A stretch of DNA of 64,000 bases from Medicago truncatula (taxonomy: Eukaryota > Streptophyta > Magnoliopsida > Fabales > Fabaceae): the NCBI RefSeq assembly GCF_003473485.1, contig NC_053043.1, positions 1,374,001 through 1,438,000 on the forward strand, written 5' to 3'. This document shows positions 12,111 through 24,069 of the stretch, in pieces; the stretch's first letter is position 1, and each line of letters opens with the position of its first letter. Below the pieces are notes generated by a model. The model saw only the letters and a list, made by a program, of their open reading frames with translations, was not told where the DNA came from and did not search any database. The translations under genes were made by a program, and so were the position numbers.

Positions 12111-13949
12111 GAATCACCATTATGTTAGGTCAACATAGTCAAACATAGATCAATTTACGTTCAATTCATTTTTAGTCAAAATAAATTTAGATAAATCCAA
12201 TTTTATTAGAATCAATTCTAGTTATCGCAAAATCAGTCACACGCTTTCAACCATGTTTAGACTTCTAGTGGTTTACATTTGGTTAATAAGTTAAGAGAAA
12301 AGTTATGTAATAATTAAATATTTGGACATAATGGAAGGTTCGTTGCACATTTGGTTGATGATGTTAAAATTTAATCTTGGTAATGGTTTAAGACAAAAAC
12401 AAAAAGTTTCAATGGTGGACCAATTTTATGTTTTGATTGAGCATTAATATTGTAAGCATGGGCGGGCGGACCTGAACAACACGTTGCCACACCAGCCCAG
12501 CCAAAAACTTTTATGAATAGGTGCTCTTGAATTCTTGTACAATTAACAGAAAACAAAGAACCCATGTACTTGAAAAGCCTAAAGTTTTTCACCCTATGGG
12601 TTTCAAACTAGTGAGTATTGTTCAAACCAAATACTAACAATGACCCACAAACAATGCATTGGATAAAGCACAAAGAGAATCGTTCACTTAGTATCTATCT
12701 GTGTTTTACAAAGTACATGCATATTTTTTTTGACATATAGAGAGAATGAAATTACTTCTATAAAAAAAATAGAGAATGAAATTAATTATTTAATTTAATA
12801 TTAATAATAAGTAATATCAGTTTTTTGTGATTATCAAACTATATATTTGGTGTTGCTTGTTGAAAATGGTTTTACAAAAGATTTAAGAATTGAGTTTTTA
12901 TCCTTAGCATCATGTGTTTGTCAAGCTATTATTAGGTTTTGACTACTAAAATTGATTTTATATTGTTTGAAATTGAAATTGAATCAGGATGAAGAATATA
13001 TGAAGAGTCAACCAAGTATCAAGATGGATGATCAATAATCAAATAAATGATCGTTTTGCTAAAAATATTTTTAATATAATTTTTTATTAAATTTAGTTTT
13101 ATTTAATTATTTGACAAAAAAATTGTGTCTCACCAACATTGTGAGTCCAGATCCGCCTCTGATTGTAAGTAGTGGAATTTGCAGTTTGTGTGGTGTGGGT
13201 CAGTTTGTTCCATTGTTTCAGAGGATCATGACTTTTTGTTTAAAGGTTGCCAACATTTCATCTTGACATTGTAGTGCTAGGAGTGGCTTAGAAGAGGATT
13301 ACAACTTTTGATTATTATTATTTTTTATGTATAGTTTCTTTTAATTTCCATCTTAACAATATTATCCTAAGACACACGTACATCCTATAAAGCATCTATT
13401 GTGCGTATACGTGATCATGGCTTAACTAACATTAATTAATTATATTATTCTGGATCTTCAAATCTAGATATGGACTGCATGCACCCAATGCACTCTTCAA
13501 TCATATCCTATAGTTTATTTAAAAGAATCACAACCTCATGTGTTGTGTTCTTAATCAGTCCAATAATGAGATGATAACTACTGTTATTAATTCTCCATAA
13601 AATGGTAGGCAGAACCGCCACATCCTATTTCTTTTTAGCTAGTTTGTCACATTCCATTATATTTTGGTCTGATCCAAATTAGTTGTATGTGATGTGATTC
13701 AGTGATTCTTCTAAAGAATTAGACAATCACTACGTTACTATAATTAAAAGCAAGACTATGATTGATAATGAAATGTGTCACATATAGTCATGGCCACTAA
13801 AAAGGTACGTACATCACATGAGTGTCTTTCAATTTCATGGCTCATTTCAGCGTAGACGGCAAGTGTGATAGATAGACCTATTATTATGGACACGCAGCCT
13901 CAAACATATATGGTGGTTGTGTATTGTTCAATATATACTCGATAAAAAT
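12111..13949. other. Intergenic with possible LINE tail remnants
   Basis: No intact gene. About 13145-13290 may be a remnant of the zinc-binding end of the LINE to its left. The rest is AT-rich and unassigned. Confidence 0.35.
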
Positions 13950-13960
13950 GTGATATTGTT

Positions 13961-13978
13961 TGTAAAAAAAAAAAAAAA
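13961..13978 (+). mobile_element. Micro poly-A insertion (18 bp) with target duplication
   Basis: The 18 bases TGT plus a run of A sit between two perfect copies of the 11-mer GTGATATTGTT (13950-13960 and 13979-13989). This is the footprint expected from target-primed reverse transcription that stopped almost at once. Confidence 0.65.
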
Positions 13979-14095
13979 GTGATATTGTTGGACAAAATCT
14001 CTTATTTCTTAAAGTTAATTCGAATGCGGAATGTTGTCCTAGATTTAACCTAACTTTAATGATTAATTTTACTATATTACCCCTATTTAATTTAA

Positions 14096-14597
14096 GGGTT
14101 AAATATATTTTTAGCCCCTATAAATATACCAACTTTTTTTTTTAGTCCCTCTAAAATTTTCCTTCAACTTTTAGTTCTTATAAAATATTCAATCTTTATT
14201 TTTGGTCACTTGTTTAAAGTAAACTCATATGTATAATTCATATTTTTAAATAAAAAATTTCAGAAAAATGTATAATATTATAAGGATCACTCCCAAAAAA
14301 ATTTAGAATTTTTTACCAAAACATGAATTAAATATGAATCTTTATATATTTGGAGGTAAAAAATTCATATTTAATTCATGTTTTGTTAAAAAATTCTAAT
14401 TTTTTTTTGGGAGTGATTTTTACAATATTCCATAAATTTCTGTACAATTTCATTAAAAAATACAAAAATTTGCTTAAAAATAGGGACCAAAAGTAGTAAT
14501 TGAAAATTTTACAGGGACTAAAAGTTGAAGGAAAATTTTAGAGGGAATAAAACGAAAAAATTGGTATATTTATAGGGACCAAAAATATATTTAACCC
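14096..14597. mobile_element. MULE-type MITE, near-complete palindrome, 502 bp
   Basis: The element starts GGGTTAAATATATTTTTAG and ends in its complement. Its centre (about 14283-14425) is also an inverted repeat, so almost the whole element could fold into one hairpin. The flanks TTAATTTAA (14087-14095) and TTAATTGAA (14598-14606) match at 8 of 9 bases. No coding capacity. Confidence 0.75.
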
Positions 14598-14914
14598 TTA
14601 ATTGAATCAAAATGTTATTTTCAAATGCTTTTGAAATCAAAAACAACACATAACTCCTAAATCCAATCCAATCTTATTTTCGCTCCTATTTTTTATTAAA
14701 AAACAAAAGAAAATCATCCCCTATTTTTTTATGAAACCTAAGCTAAACCAATTACCCTATTTTTTTATGAAAAATAAAATAAACCTATTTTTTTTATTAA
14801 AAACCAATTGAAGTCGTCCCCTATTTTCTTTTTTATGAAAATAGTCCCCTATTTTTTTTATGAAATCTAAACTAAACTAATTACCCTATTTTTTTATGAA
14901 AAACAAAACAAATC
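14598..14914. other. Low-complexity spacer with CCCTATTTTTTT repeats
   Basis: Loosely repeated blocks of CCCTATTTTTTTATGAAA occur four to five times. They look like an imperfect tandem array of about 50-60 bp per unit. No gene. Confidence 0.5.
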
Positions 14915-16180
14915 TTTTTTTTTTTTTTTAACAATCAAAAATGGAATTATATTAATCACCAAAAGCAACTCTTCAAAAGAACTACTCTACAAATAAAGAG
15001 TCAAACAAACAACCAAACAAACCATTACGTGATGCCCAAACATTGTAAGGGACTTGAGCACCACATCTCAGAATCAAACCTAAAAACAACCTTATTGGCT
15101 TTCAACCAAGCTAAAGACATATATTTAACTTTGTCTAACAGCCTGGGAATAGAAGTTACAACATTATTGAAAAACCTATTATTATGTTCGTTCCATACCA
15201 CCCAAACGCACAAAAGCCAAATAAGCTGAAGAAAGTCTCTAGTAGCTTTCCCTCCACCTGTCAAATTCACAAACTGAAGAAAATGATCTAGTAGAACATT
15301 GGTGTCAACCCCTAGAATTCCCAGCCAATGGCGCACCAGAGGCCATAACGATGAAAAAGCATCACAAGATAGAAACAAATGTTGCGCCGTTTCACTCATG
15401 CCACAATCTGAAACACACAATGAAGCTTCTGAGTCAAGCACCCGTCTTTGAACCAAATTAGCTTTAGTAGGCAATCTATCACGAAGTAGCCTCCAAGCAA
15501 ATAAAGAAACCTTCAACGGCACCTGGTTATGCCAAATCAAAGATGTTGCAGGATCCCTCAGAGGAACGTCTCTAGAAGTCAGCATATGATATGAACCGCG
15601 AACAGAGTAACCCACAATAGGATCTGGCAACCAAACCCACCTATCTGAAACATAATCTTGCAAAGAAACATCAGTCAATAAGGCCTTACACTCCTCTAAC
15701 TCCTCCTCCTCCCAAGCCCACAACCTCCTCCTCCACTTCCACGCCTCCCCACCCCACTCTACACCAAGAGAAAACAAATCTGCCACCGAAAAGAATTTGT
15801 TCACAGAGAGATCGAACAACCTAGGAAACCGCTCACAAAAAGACACCGACCCTAACCATTTATCAAACCAAAACAAAGTGTCTGAACCATTCCCCAACTT
15901 CTTAGACACACACTCTCCAAACCAACCTCCACCTATATCACCTCCCCCGTCTCTAATCAGCCCTATCTCCCTCCACCAAGAAGAACAACTCCGGCCCCCA
16001 ACCTCCAACCTCCCGCCTACTTCGCCATAACGGGCGACTAAGACTCGATACCAAAAGCCACTCCTATCAACTAGCATCCTCCAACACCACTTTTCTAATA
16101 AATCCAAATTGAATTCTTTCAACCGTCTCACCCCCAAACCTCCAAACTCCCTATGAAGGCACACTCATGCCATATATATA
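14915..16180 (-). mobile_element. 5'-truncated LINE with poly-A tail
   Basis: Read on the minus strand, a coding segment (16164-15025) is followed by a short 3' end and a poly-A run, seen as poly-T at about 14915-14929. This is the structure of a 5'-truncated L1-type LINE. No target duplication was identified with confidence. Confidence 0.75.
15025..16164 (-). pseudogene. LINE reverse transcriptase C-terminal zinc-binding (zf-RVT) fragment
   Basis: An open frame of 379 codons matches the downstream end of plant non-LTR reverse transcriptases. It opens with a GGLGVRRLKEFN block, typical of the region just after the polymerase. It continues through a Trp-rich linker (SSWWREIGLIRDGGG, FWFDKWLG) to the zf-RVT region, with Leu-Pro-Thr-Lys followed by spaced Cys residues and His-Leu-Phe-Leu-Ser-Cys. 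A VWVVWNEHNNRFF block lies near the end. The polymerase and endonuclease domains are absent because of 5' truncation, so it cannot move itself. The uninterrupted frame suggests a fairly young insertion. The ATG at 16164 is simply the first Met in the fragment. Confidence 0.85.
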
Positions 16181-16235
16181 ATTTTTTTTTTCATCCAAAA
16201 TTTTGAGGCTTAAAGCTTTTGCTTAGGGTCCAAAA

Positions 16236-16401
16236 TAATACATGTGGCCCCCTAAATAATACATGTGGCACCTCACTAATGGACTGAGGGTCCAAAACTG
16301 CCAAAGAATCAAAACATAGGGGGTTGTTTTGTATTTAAATTAGTTAGGAGGCCATAACCACAACTTTTGAAAAGATAGGGAGCCAAAAATGCAATTAAAC
16401 C
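16236..16401. mobile_element. Truncated MULE-type MITE (right half)
   Basis: Matches the right half of the 10200-10834 family: GGGTCCAAAACTGCC, then GGGGTTGTTTTGTATT, ending GCAATTAAACC. The left half is replaced by unrelated sequence next to the LINE. Confidence 0.65.
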
Positions 16402-16862
16402 AAAAATAAAATATAAAGGCCACATTTAAATTTTTGCTTTAATCCTATTAATCCGTTGGCCCGGCCCTATATATAGATTTGTAACATTAAATATGTATAC
16501 TCTCTCCTTTACTTTTAAGTGATGTAGTTTACCACTTCACACATGTTAATGAATAATTTTGACCATTAATATATTTAATTATCTATTATAATAGATTATA
16601 AAAAAGCATAATTTTAAAATATTCATCGAAACCATTTAGACAACATCTTATATGCTAACTTTTGTTTTTATATATTAATAAAAAAAAATTGTCGAATTAG
16701 GTTATATAAATTGTGCAAATGATCAAACTGCGACACTTAAAAAGGAATAGACGGTGTATTACATCAAATCATACAAATATACCATAGAACTTATATCACA
16801 TGCAATACTCCTAATTTCCAATACAGTAATTTTGTCATTTGTTAGCAGACAAAAATACACAA

Positions 16863-16933
16863 CACTACTAGAAAAAAGACATTTAACATCAGAGTTTTCA
16901 CATCAGTGGAGAAATGTCATTTCTGTAGTAGTG
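16863..16933. mobile_element. 71-bp CACTA-type miniature element
   Basis: Begins CACTACTAGAAAAAAGACAT and ends in TAGTAGTG. The ends are inverted copies over about 25 bases with a few mismatches. The trinucleotide CAA flanks both sides (16860-16862 and 16934-16936), the 3-bp duplication expected of CACTA transposons. Very small for this superfamily. Confidence 0.7.
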
Positions 16934-18336
16934 CAAGGTTTAATTTTTTGGGAATAAATAAGCCTTCACATTTTTAAAATAAATAAAACTTAGCAAAAAC
17001 ATGTGTTTGTGGATGTGAACTATGGTTGTGGAGTGTGTGTGGGTTTTTTAAGTGAGAAAGAAATATTCTTTCTGTTTTAAAATGAGTGTCGCTTTAGTAA
17101 AAAAAAATTGTTTTAAAATGAATGTTACTTTACATTTCCAATATAACTTTGATTTTTTTCTTCCAACTTTACCTTCTCCAACTTTTCTCTCACAATTTTC
17201 AATGCAATTTTAAGTTTTTCTTTTTCTTATAAAGTAAGAGCAGTTTAGTAAAAGTGTTATGTCTAATGATTATTTCTTGTTATATATATGTTACATTTTG
17301 TTTAAGCTCATACTGATCATCAACCATTATAAATTGTTACTAGCTTATGCTCTGTCCACACCACAATTTATTGTCTAATAAGGTGTATTTGTATATTCAA
17401 ACACACATGTCAATGACAATGAGTAAATGTAATGGAGGACATTAGAGAATGGATCAGTGATTACTGATTAGCATTGCCTCGTTTATATTCTACATATTGA
17501 AAGTCGGTAGCTACTATCTACAAGAACATAATTGATGTATATTCTAGTGCCTCTTTTTGCAGTAGTGCTGTAGCAGAAAAAGATTATGAATCTGAATAAG
17601 TTTTGTTTAGTTGATGATTATTTTCGTTGGCATTGAAGCCATTTGCACTTACCTTTACTGGCCCACATTTTGTTTTATGAGATATTACAATCATTATTAT
17701 TGCTACTATACTTAAGTTTCTAGGATATTTTGTACCCAGAAGAAGTGTTTCTAGGATATTTTGTATACCATCTTTCTAGAAAGGAAAAAGAATACCCAAA
17801 AAAACTCTAGATATATATTTGGATTTTGTCTGTCTCACTATTAACATTGTTCTTTAACACCCAAAAAATACATGAATACTTTTAATAGTAATTAACTGTC
17901 GTTTGTTAAATGATTTCAACGACAGTTAAATCTCGTTGTCGATAACTTTTCAGTATTAGGTCTAGACTCTTCCACCTCAAATTTCATCCACCATTTTTTT
18001 CCCTCTTCCATACGTATTGTTCTAGATTGGCTAGATCGCCCAATTCCATTAAGACATGTGGATCAATTCCACGAAACGAAGCATAATGCCTTGAGGGAAC
18101 ACGCGAGTTACGGTGTGGACCACCATGTTGGAACACGCCCTAGCCTTTCTAGCACCATCCACGTTTCCTCCAACGGCTTCTTGATGAGGTGTCACATTTC
18201 ACGAAAGCTTTTAGTGCAACCTTCGTCTATATAAAGGTGATTATACCTCATCCTCAAGGACAGCTCATTTATTCAACACACAGTGATATTCAGTAACACT
18301 CTTCTCAACGATAGAGGCATTGAACCACATCGCCAC
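16934..18336. other. Intergenic; MITE end and possible retroelement sequence
   Basis: About 17065-17125 is a single MITE end of the TTTTAAAATGAGTGTC type, also seen at 57464. 18000-18330 is less AT-rich, includes a TATATAAAG box (about 18228-18236), and may belong to an older retroelement into which the solo LTR inserted. No gene recognised. Confidence 0.35.
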
Positions 18337-18454
18337 TGTAACGACCTATTTTATTATTTATTTATTTTATTGAGTTTAAATATCTTTTTATAATTTAGTC
18401 GATTTATTTTAATGAGTATATTTTGTTATGTTATATGTTGGTATTTATTAGTAT

Positions 18455-18660
18455 AATATATATGTTATTTGGTGTAGAAATATATATGTTATCTGATATA
18501 AATATATATGTTATTTGGTGTAGAAATATATATGTTATCTGGTGTAGAAATATATTTGTTATTTGGTGTAGAAATATATATGTTATCTGGTGTAGAAATA
18601 TATTTCTTATTTGGTGTAGAAATATATATGTTATAGAAATATATTTGCTATAGAGATATA
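18455..18660. repeat. 24-bp minisatellite inside the solo LTR
   Basis: About eight head-to-tail copies of a 24-base unit containing GTAGAAATATATATGTTAT, alternating TTTGGT and CTGGT variants. In one frame it would encode a repeating 8-residue unit, but nothing else suggests coding. Confidence 0.85.
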
Positions 18661-19711
18661 TTTGGTATTTGTTATAGAAATATTTTATTTTATATTATAT
18701 ATATATTAGAATAGAATATTGAGACTGGGAGGGCAGATTTTGAAATAAGAGAAAATAAGTAGGTTAAGGATTTATATAAAAGGAAGAGTTAGAATTAGAA
18801 AATAAGGATTACGTGAAACCTGTTTTTGGAGAAAAAGGGAGAAAACCAAGAGAAGACAAGAGTCAGAGGAGAGAAAGTGGTAGAGTCCTTCGTCGATCAA
18901 TCTGAGGTAAGGGTGAGACTAACTTTCTCTAATTCTAAGTTGTATCATTCTGAAACTGGATTTAACAGGTGGTAGGTTGTAGTTTTGGAAATTTGGGAAT
19001 TAGGTTTAGAAGTTGTAATTGGTTGTTTTAATTGTAGAATTGATTGTAGAAATTAAGATGTTAATGAAGTTAGGGTTGTGAAAAGAAGTTAGAGTTTTGA
19101 AAAGAAGTTAGGGTTTTGAATTGCAATTTGATTGTTGAAAGAGTAGGTAATCCGATGAATTAACGTAATAATTGGTCTTCAGGTTGTAGAATAATCATAG
19201 GTTAAGTTTCCTATCAAATTTGGGTAGATGAAATTTGTGTTTTTTGGGTGAAAAATGTGCAGAAATCGTAACAGCAGGAGAGAAACTCGCTAGAAGTTCG
19301 CTATTGGCGAAATCCTCTGTAACGATTTCGCGATTAGCTAACTTTTCGCCATTAGCGAAATTGCAAAGTGACAGCATACCCTGTTTCATGTTTTTGCGTC
19401 TTTTTCAAACGTTTCTGTTTTGAATTGACCATTTGTGTAAACATGAAAGTTGTAGATAATTGTATTAGCTTTCCAGTGGCTTTGGATTGACTTGAAAATG
19501 ATTTTTGGTTTTTGAGTTATGATGAAAATACTCCAACGAGGTCTTAGTGAAATTTTATGAAAATTCCACATAACTATTTCTAAGTCAACTCAAAACTTAT
19601 GAATTGTCTCCAAACTTCAAAGCTTGTGTACCATGAGTTCTATTAAGGTGTTTACGAGTATTTAACCTATGCTGTGATGAATCTAACTTGGTTTGACGTG
19701 AATATCTTTGA

Positions 19712-19920
19712 TTGATGAATTATTATATGAATGTATATGTTGATGAATATGATCTTATATAATGTTGTTCATGATTGATGAATTATTATATGAATGTATA
19801 TGTTGATGAATATGATGTTATATGATGTTGTTCATGATTTATGAATGTATATGTTGATAAATACGATGTTATATGATGTTGTTCATAATTAACGAATAAC
19901 TATATGAATGTATACATTGA
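19712..19920. repeat. ~68-bp tandem repeat in the solo LTR
   Basis: Roughly three copies of a unit with TATATGAATGTATATGTTGA followed by a GATGTTATATGATGTTGTTC block. A second array with ~100-bp units lies at about 20370-20600. Confidence 0.7.
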
Positions 19921-21472
19921 TGAATTATGATATTATGATGCAAAGTCGTTGTTGTTATCGTTGCCGTTGTTGTCGTCAATGTCGTTAATGTTGCAAGTTA
20001 TTGCCAAAGTCGCTAAGACTGTAAGTTGTTGTTGAAGTCGTATAAGTTGTCTAAGTCGTTAAAAGTTGTCTAAGTTGTTAAAGTTGTTGGTTGCTGAGTC
20101 CATGCATACTCATTAAACTTAAGGGCTTGATGCCCTGTGAGCCTATTTGCTCTATAAGTTGCGGGCTTGATGTCCTGTGAGTATATTTATGCTCCATACG
20201 TTGGGGGCTTGATGCCCTGATTGGTACCACATGCATATTGCATTGTCAAGTTGATGTTGTTGTCGTTGCATTGTCGAGTTGATGTCGATGTTGTCGCATT
20301 GTTGTTGTTGTCAAGTTGTCAATTACTAATGAGTTGTTAATGAGAAACTATGTGAAGTATCAATATTAATTATTGTTGTTGTTTATGTGAAGCATCGTTA
20401 ATGATGATTTGAAGTTGATTGATAATTTATAGTTGAAACTATGTGAATGATCAATATTATTTATTGTTGTTGTTTATGTTGTTTATGTGAAGCATCGTTA
20501 ATGATGATTTGAAGTTAATTGATAATTTATAGTTGGAACTATGTGAAGTATCAATATTATTTATCGTTGTTGTTTATGTTGTTTATGTGAGACATTGTTG
20601 ATGATGATTTGTTGTTGCTTTATGTTGATAAATTCTCTTACTCAAACTATTGTGTATTAGTTTTACTAAAGATGAATAGGTGTTGTTATGTGTCGTTAAA
20701 TTCTTTTAAAGAATTATACGCTTATTGTTATTGAATGTGAAATCTCACCCCTTCTGTTTAAATGTTGCCTCTACGTAGGTAACGTGTAGATAACCAGGAT
20801 TAGCTGTTGAAGTGAGTTGACTCTCTCACGCGTCGTCTTAGGGTCGCTCTGATACGTAACGGGATGGAGATATTTGTGTTGTTTTCCATTTGTTACGTAT
20901 TATTATGAATTATGTTGATGAACTACCTAGAATGAAATTTTAATAAGTTGTTTATGTTGAGGCCGTTGTGCCATCTTGTTGAATACTTAAATGTTTTTCC
21001 GCTGCGATGTAAGTTGAATTATTGATAAAAGATGTTTAAATAAATAATAATTTTACCCTATTTATCTTTTAAAGAAGTGTGACATCCTGTTTAAGTTGAA
21101 TACTCTGATTATTATGTATTATTTTACATTTTGGAAAATGGGGTGTTACAACCACTATACTAGAACACCGCACGCCACCACTGCCTTTATATGATCACCA
21201 TCGGACAGATCTCATACAAAAACCCTCAAGTACGGTTTTTTTTTTTTGTGCAAAATCTTGGTCTTAATCATTGGAGGAGGATTACTATAAGTTTTCTACT
21301 TTCTACACTCATTTGACGTCATTAAACGTGTAACACATCTTTTAACCCGTTTACTTTCATTGATGCATTTCATTGATGCATTTTGCTGTGATGTTTTGTT
21401 TCTGATAGGCTACATAAAATGGATTACACCGTATTTTATATACATATATGTCTCTAGTTAATCTACGATCAT

Positions 21473-22823
21473 GGGCGGTTCTATGGCTCGACGACCCCGG
21501 GCACTCGCCCGGGCTCGGACCCAATTTTTTTGCAATTTCTTATGTAAATTGATAAAATTTTGGCAAGTGTACCAAATACTATCGAAGTAGTAAAATATCG
21601 TTCCCACAAGGACTGGTTTTAATCTCAATAATTCAATTACGTTGTAACTTAAGATGTATAAAGGTTCTTTTAATTTGCCGCTAGGCAGTTGATTGGTTTG
21701 TTGCATAAGCAATAACAGAAAATAAGATTGGTTTAAAGAATAAGAGAGAGATGAGTTTAGGTCTTTCGAATCATCTATGTTCCCCTAATTGGTATACTGC
21801 ACTTATTCTTGTGAATGAGTCCCTAGTTTTACGATAGTTAACAAAATAGTCTTAATCAATCCCTTGAGTTAGGACCCTCTTCTAGGGTTACAGCCCCTAA
21901 TTCCTTAGGTGGTCTAATAACCTTTGAAGGTTTAAGCACGTTAACCTAATATCACTAATAAAGGATTATCCATTTCTAGACTAACCATGTTTATTAGAAC
22001 AATTCAATTAGGTCTAAGTCGAAAGCTATGGTCAGTAGTCGTTCGTTCTCACTAAATCATATTTATATTTGATCATGATATAAAAAGCATTAAGAACAAT
22101 TGAATTGAATAAAAACTAGATTGTCATTCACAAATAATAGAGTTTCACAGCAACATGAATCAATTAGGGTTACAAAGAATCATCTCAGACCTAACCTCTA
22201 ATGGATTTAGCTACTCATAATGGTGTTTACAAATAACATAATCATTAGAGGAATCAATACATACATGAACTGGTAAAAGAGTGAAGAAATCGCCCTTCTC
22301 GCCGTCTTGTAGTCTCAAAATCGCACTTTGCTCTCTCCAAATCGTAACCCTTGTCTTTGAAATAGACTTCAGCTTAAATAGGCACAGAATTTCGCCCAAA
22401 ATCGTGTCACGTTTTTAGTAAATCGTGACACTATTTTCCTTTGAATCGCAAATTACTGAATAAGGGTTTCCTCAAATCGTGTCACGATTTCTCAATGTCG
22501 AAGCAAGTTTTGGTCTTCCAGAATCGTGTCACATTTTTACCAAATCGTGACACGATTTCCTTCTTTGTATTTTCTTCATTTTTCTGCTCTTTTGCTGCAT
22601 AAGTTGCCTTGTGAACTCCACTTTGTGATCAAAATACATATAAAAATTACGTAATGACGAGATGTCATCATAAATCCCTATGAATTTCTTAGATAAACCC
22701 CTATAAATTGGGTAATTTCTTTAGATTTTTTATTATTTGCTTGCAATTTCTTATGTAAACCCTTACAAATGTGTTGCAAATTTTTTTTACCCGAACTTTA
22801 CAATAATCCTGGCTCCGCAACCG
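21473..22823. mobile_element. Small DNA element hosting a nested solo LTR
   Basis: The 11-mer TCTACGATCAT occurs at 21462-21472 and 22824-22834. Between the copies lie GGGCGGTTCTATGGC at the left and, inverted, CGGTTGCGGAGCCAGG at the right, weakly similar ends. Without the LTR at 21550-22670 the element would be about 225 bp. The superfamily is not certain. Confidence 0.55.
21550..22670. mobile_element. Solo LTR, 1.1 kb, with perfect 5-bp duplication
   Basis: Starts TGATAAAATTTTGG and ends GATGTCATCA, giving TG..CA termini with a 4-bp inverted TGAT/ATCA. A perfect TAAAT flanks both sides (21545-21549 and 22671-22675). No internal retroviral genes. Several copies of the palindromic phrase AATCGTGTCACGATTT, intact or altered, occur at 22400-22560. 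Confidence 0.8.
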
Positions 22824-22834
22824 TCTACGATCAT

Positions 22835-23958
22835 TTTATCATTTCGTTTCTGAAAAGAATATCTCTCCCCAAATCCAAATATTCACATGAATAAAGTAAC
22901 CATCAATACATTATATGGCCGATTTAAAATAAAATTCACTTGCAGGCATCAATAAGTCAAAGAACCAACATGAAGTCATGGATTCTTAGCATAAATATTT
23001 AATAAATCTCGTAATTTCTGGATCGAAAACAAATAGATATCCTAATTGCTCAAATAACATTAGAGATTTGGAGAAATTAACTGTAAGCCATAAGATTAAG
23101 ATCCAAAGTAAAGTTTATTATGCAAACTGGATGAATTAATACAAAGGCGTCGATGAATTAGAGAAACAAATAGACATCCATAAACAATTAGGCATTGATA
23201 TATCACAAAACAAACAGGCTTTACAAGACAAATGGACATTGATAAAAAAAAACACAGCCATCGCAGATGTATATATCAAGCCACGCAACAAATAAAATCT
23301 CACCCTAAACATGGAATAAAATATGTTTATAATCCAAACATGAAGTGACTCTAATACTATTTGTTGTAAATTTAGGTCAAAATAAAAATATACTTCATAA
23401 AACATTTCAATAATTATGAATCAATAACGGAAACAAACAAAACATTGAATATATTCATCAATATGATAGGATCTACAACATGTTATCAAGGACATTGAAA
23501 GTTGAGTATTAGAAATACTTGGATGAATTAACCTCTTCAAAGCCACGGTTAAAAACAAATTAAGAGAATGTGATCTAAAATAATACATAAGAAAAGTTAA
23601 CGACGGTTGATTTGGTTCTTCGTTAACCATATCTTTATGCCTCAAGTCCTCTTCAAAAATGATAAAGAGAAGAGAAAATATGTCATGTGCGGTATACTGG
23701 GACCATATCATCTTATAGTGTGATGATCATTGGAGTTTCTCATTATTCCGTTAACGTGTCATCTAGACATCAAATCATATTGAGTTCATATCAATTAATT
23801 AAAAAATTAATTACTAAAAAATTGATAAATTTTAAGGATACAAAAATAAAAATAATAGATAAATTTTAAATAAAAAAGGTTACTTTTTAATGTTTTAATG
23901 CATTGAATGTATCATTTTCAAGACAACATTTTCCATAATAAAAAATTTTAAAAAATAC
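22835..23958. other. Intergenic, no gene seen
   Basis: AT-rich. Several minus-strand frames of 60-96 codons show no recognisable domain and no composition suggesting coding. Confidence 0.4.
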
Positions 23959-24069
23959 TAACAATATTTTTTTTTCTTCTAAAAAATTGCCTAAAAGATT
24001 TAAACATTTTTTATATATAAGATAAGATTTGACACACAAAGATTTAATAAAATTATACCCGACCCAATA
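23959..24069 (+). repeat. Detached copy of the F-box gene upstream region
   Basis: Closely matches the sequence upstream of both F-box genes (about 33790-33908 and 37545-37612), including AGATTTGACACACAAAGATT and ACCCGACCCAAT. The similarity stops just before the TATA box. It is a promoter fragment without a gene and marks another round of duplication. Confidence 0.75.

Larger units (their letters stand above)
18337..21150 (+). mobile_element. Solo LTR, 2.8 kb (probable Ty3/Gypsy)
   Basis: Starts TGTAACGACC and ends GGGTGTTACA, so the termini form the classic TG..CA with a 6-bp inverted repeat TGTAAC/GTTACA. The flanks GCCAC (18332-18336) and ACCAC (21151-21155) match at 4 of 5 bases. The interior has tandem repeats and repeated GGGCTTGATGCCCTG blocks, which I associate with long LTRs of chromovirus-like Gypsy elements. 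No gag or pol is present, so this is a solo LTR left by recombination. Confidence 0.7.

Noticed and set aside
15797..16030. Pro/Ser-rich plus-strand frame
   Set aside because: It lies opposite the LINE reverse-transcriptase fragment, whose minus-strand frame explains the sequence.
18423..18653. Frame encoding repeats of an 8-residue unit
   Set aside because: It is the translation of the 24-bp minisatellite inside an LTR; nothing suggests a protein.
18455..18660. CRISPR-like direct repeats
   Set aside because: The units are contiguous with no unique spacers, and this is plant nuclear DNA; it is a minisatellite.
21480..21530. GC-rich palindrome CCCGGGCACTCGCCCGGG as a possible tRNA or terminator
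   Set aside because: No cloverleaf, no anticodon arm and no A/B box spacing. It is part of the end of a small transposon.
23136..23711. Two minus-strand frames of 89 and 96 codons
   Set aside because: No recognisable domain, hydrophobic and Phe/Ser-rich composition as expected by chance, and no splice or start context.
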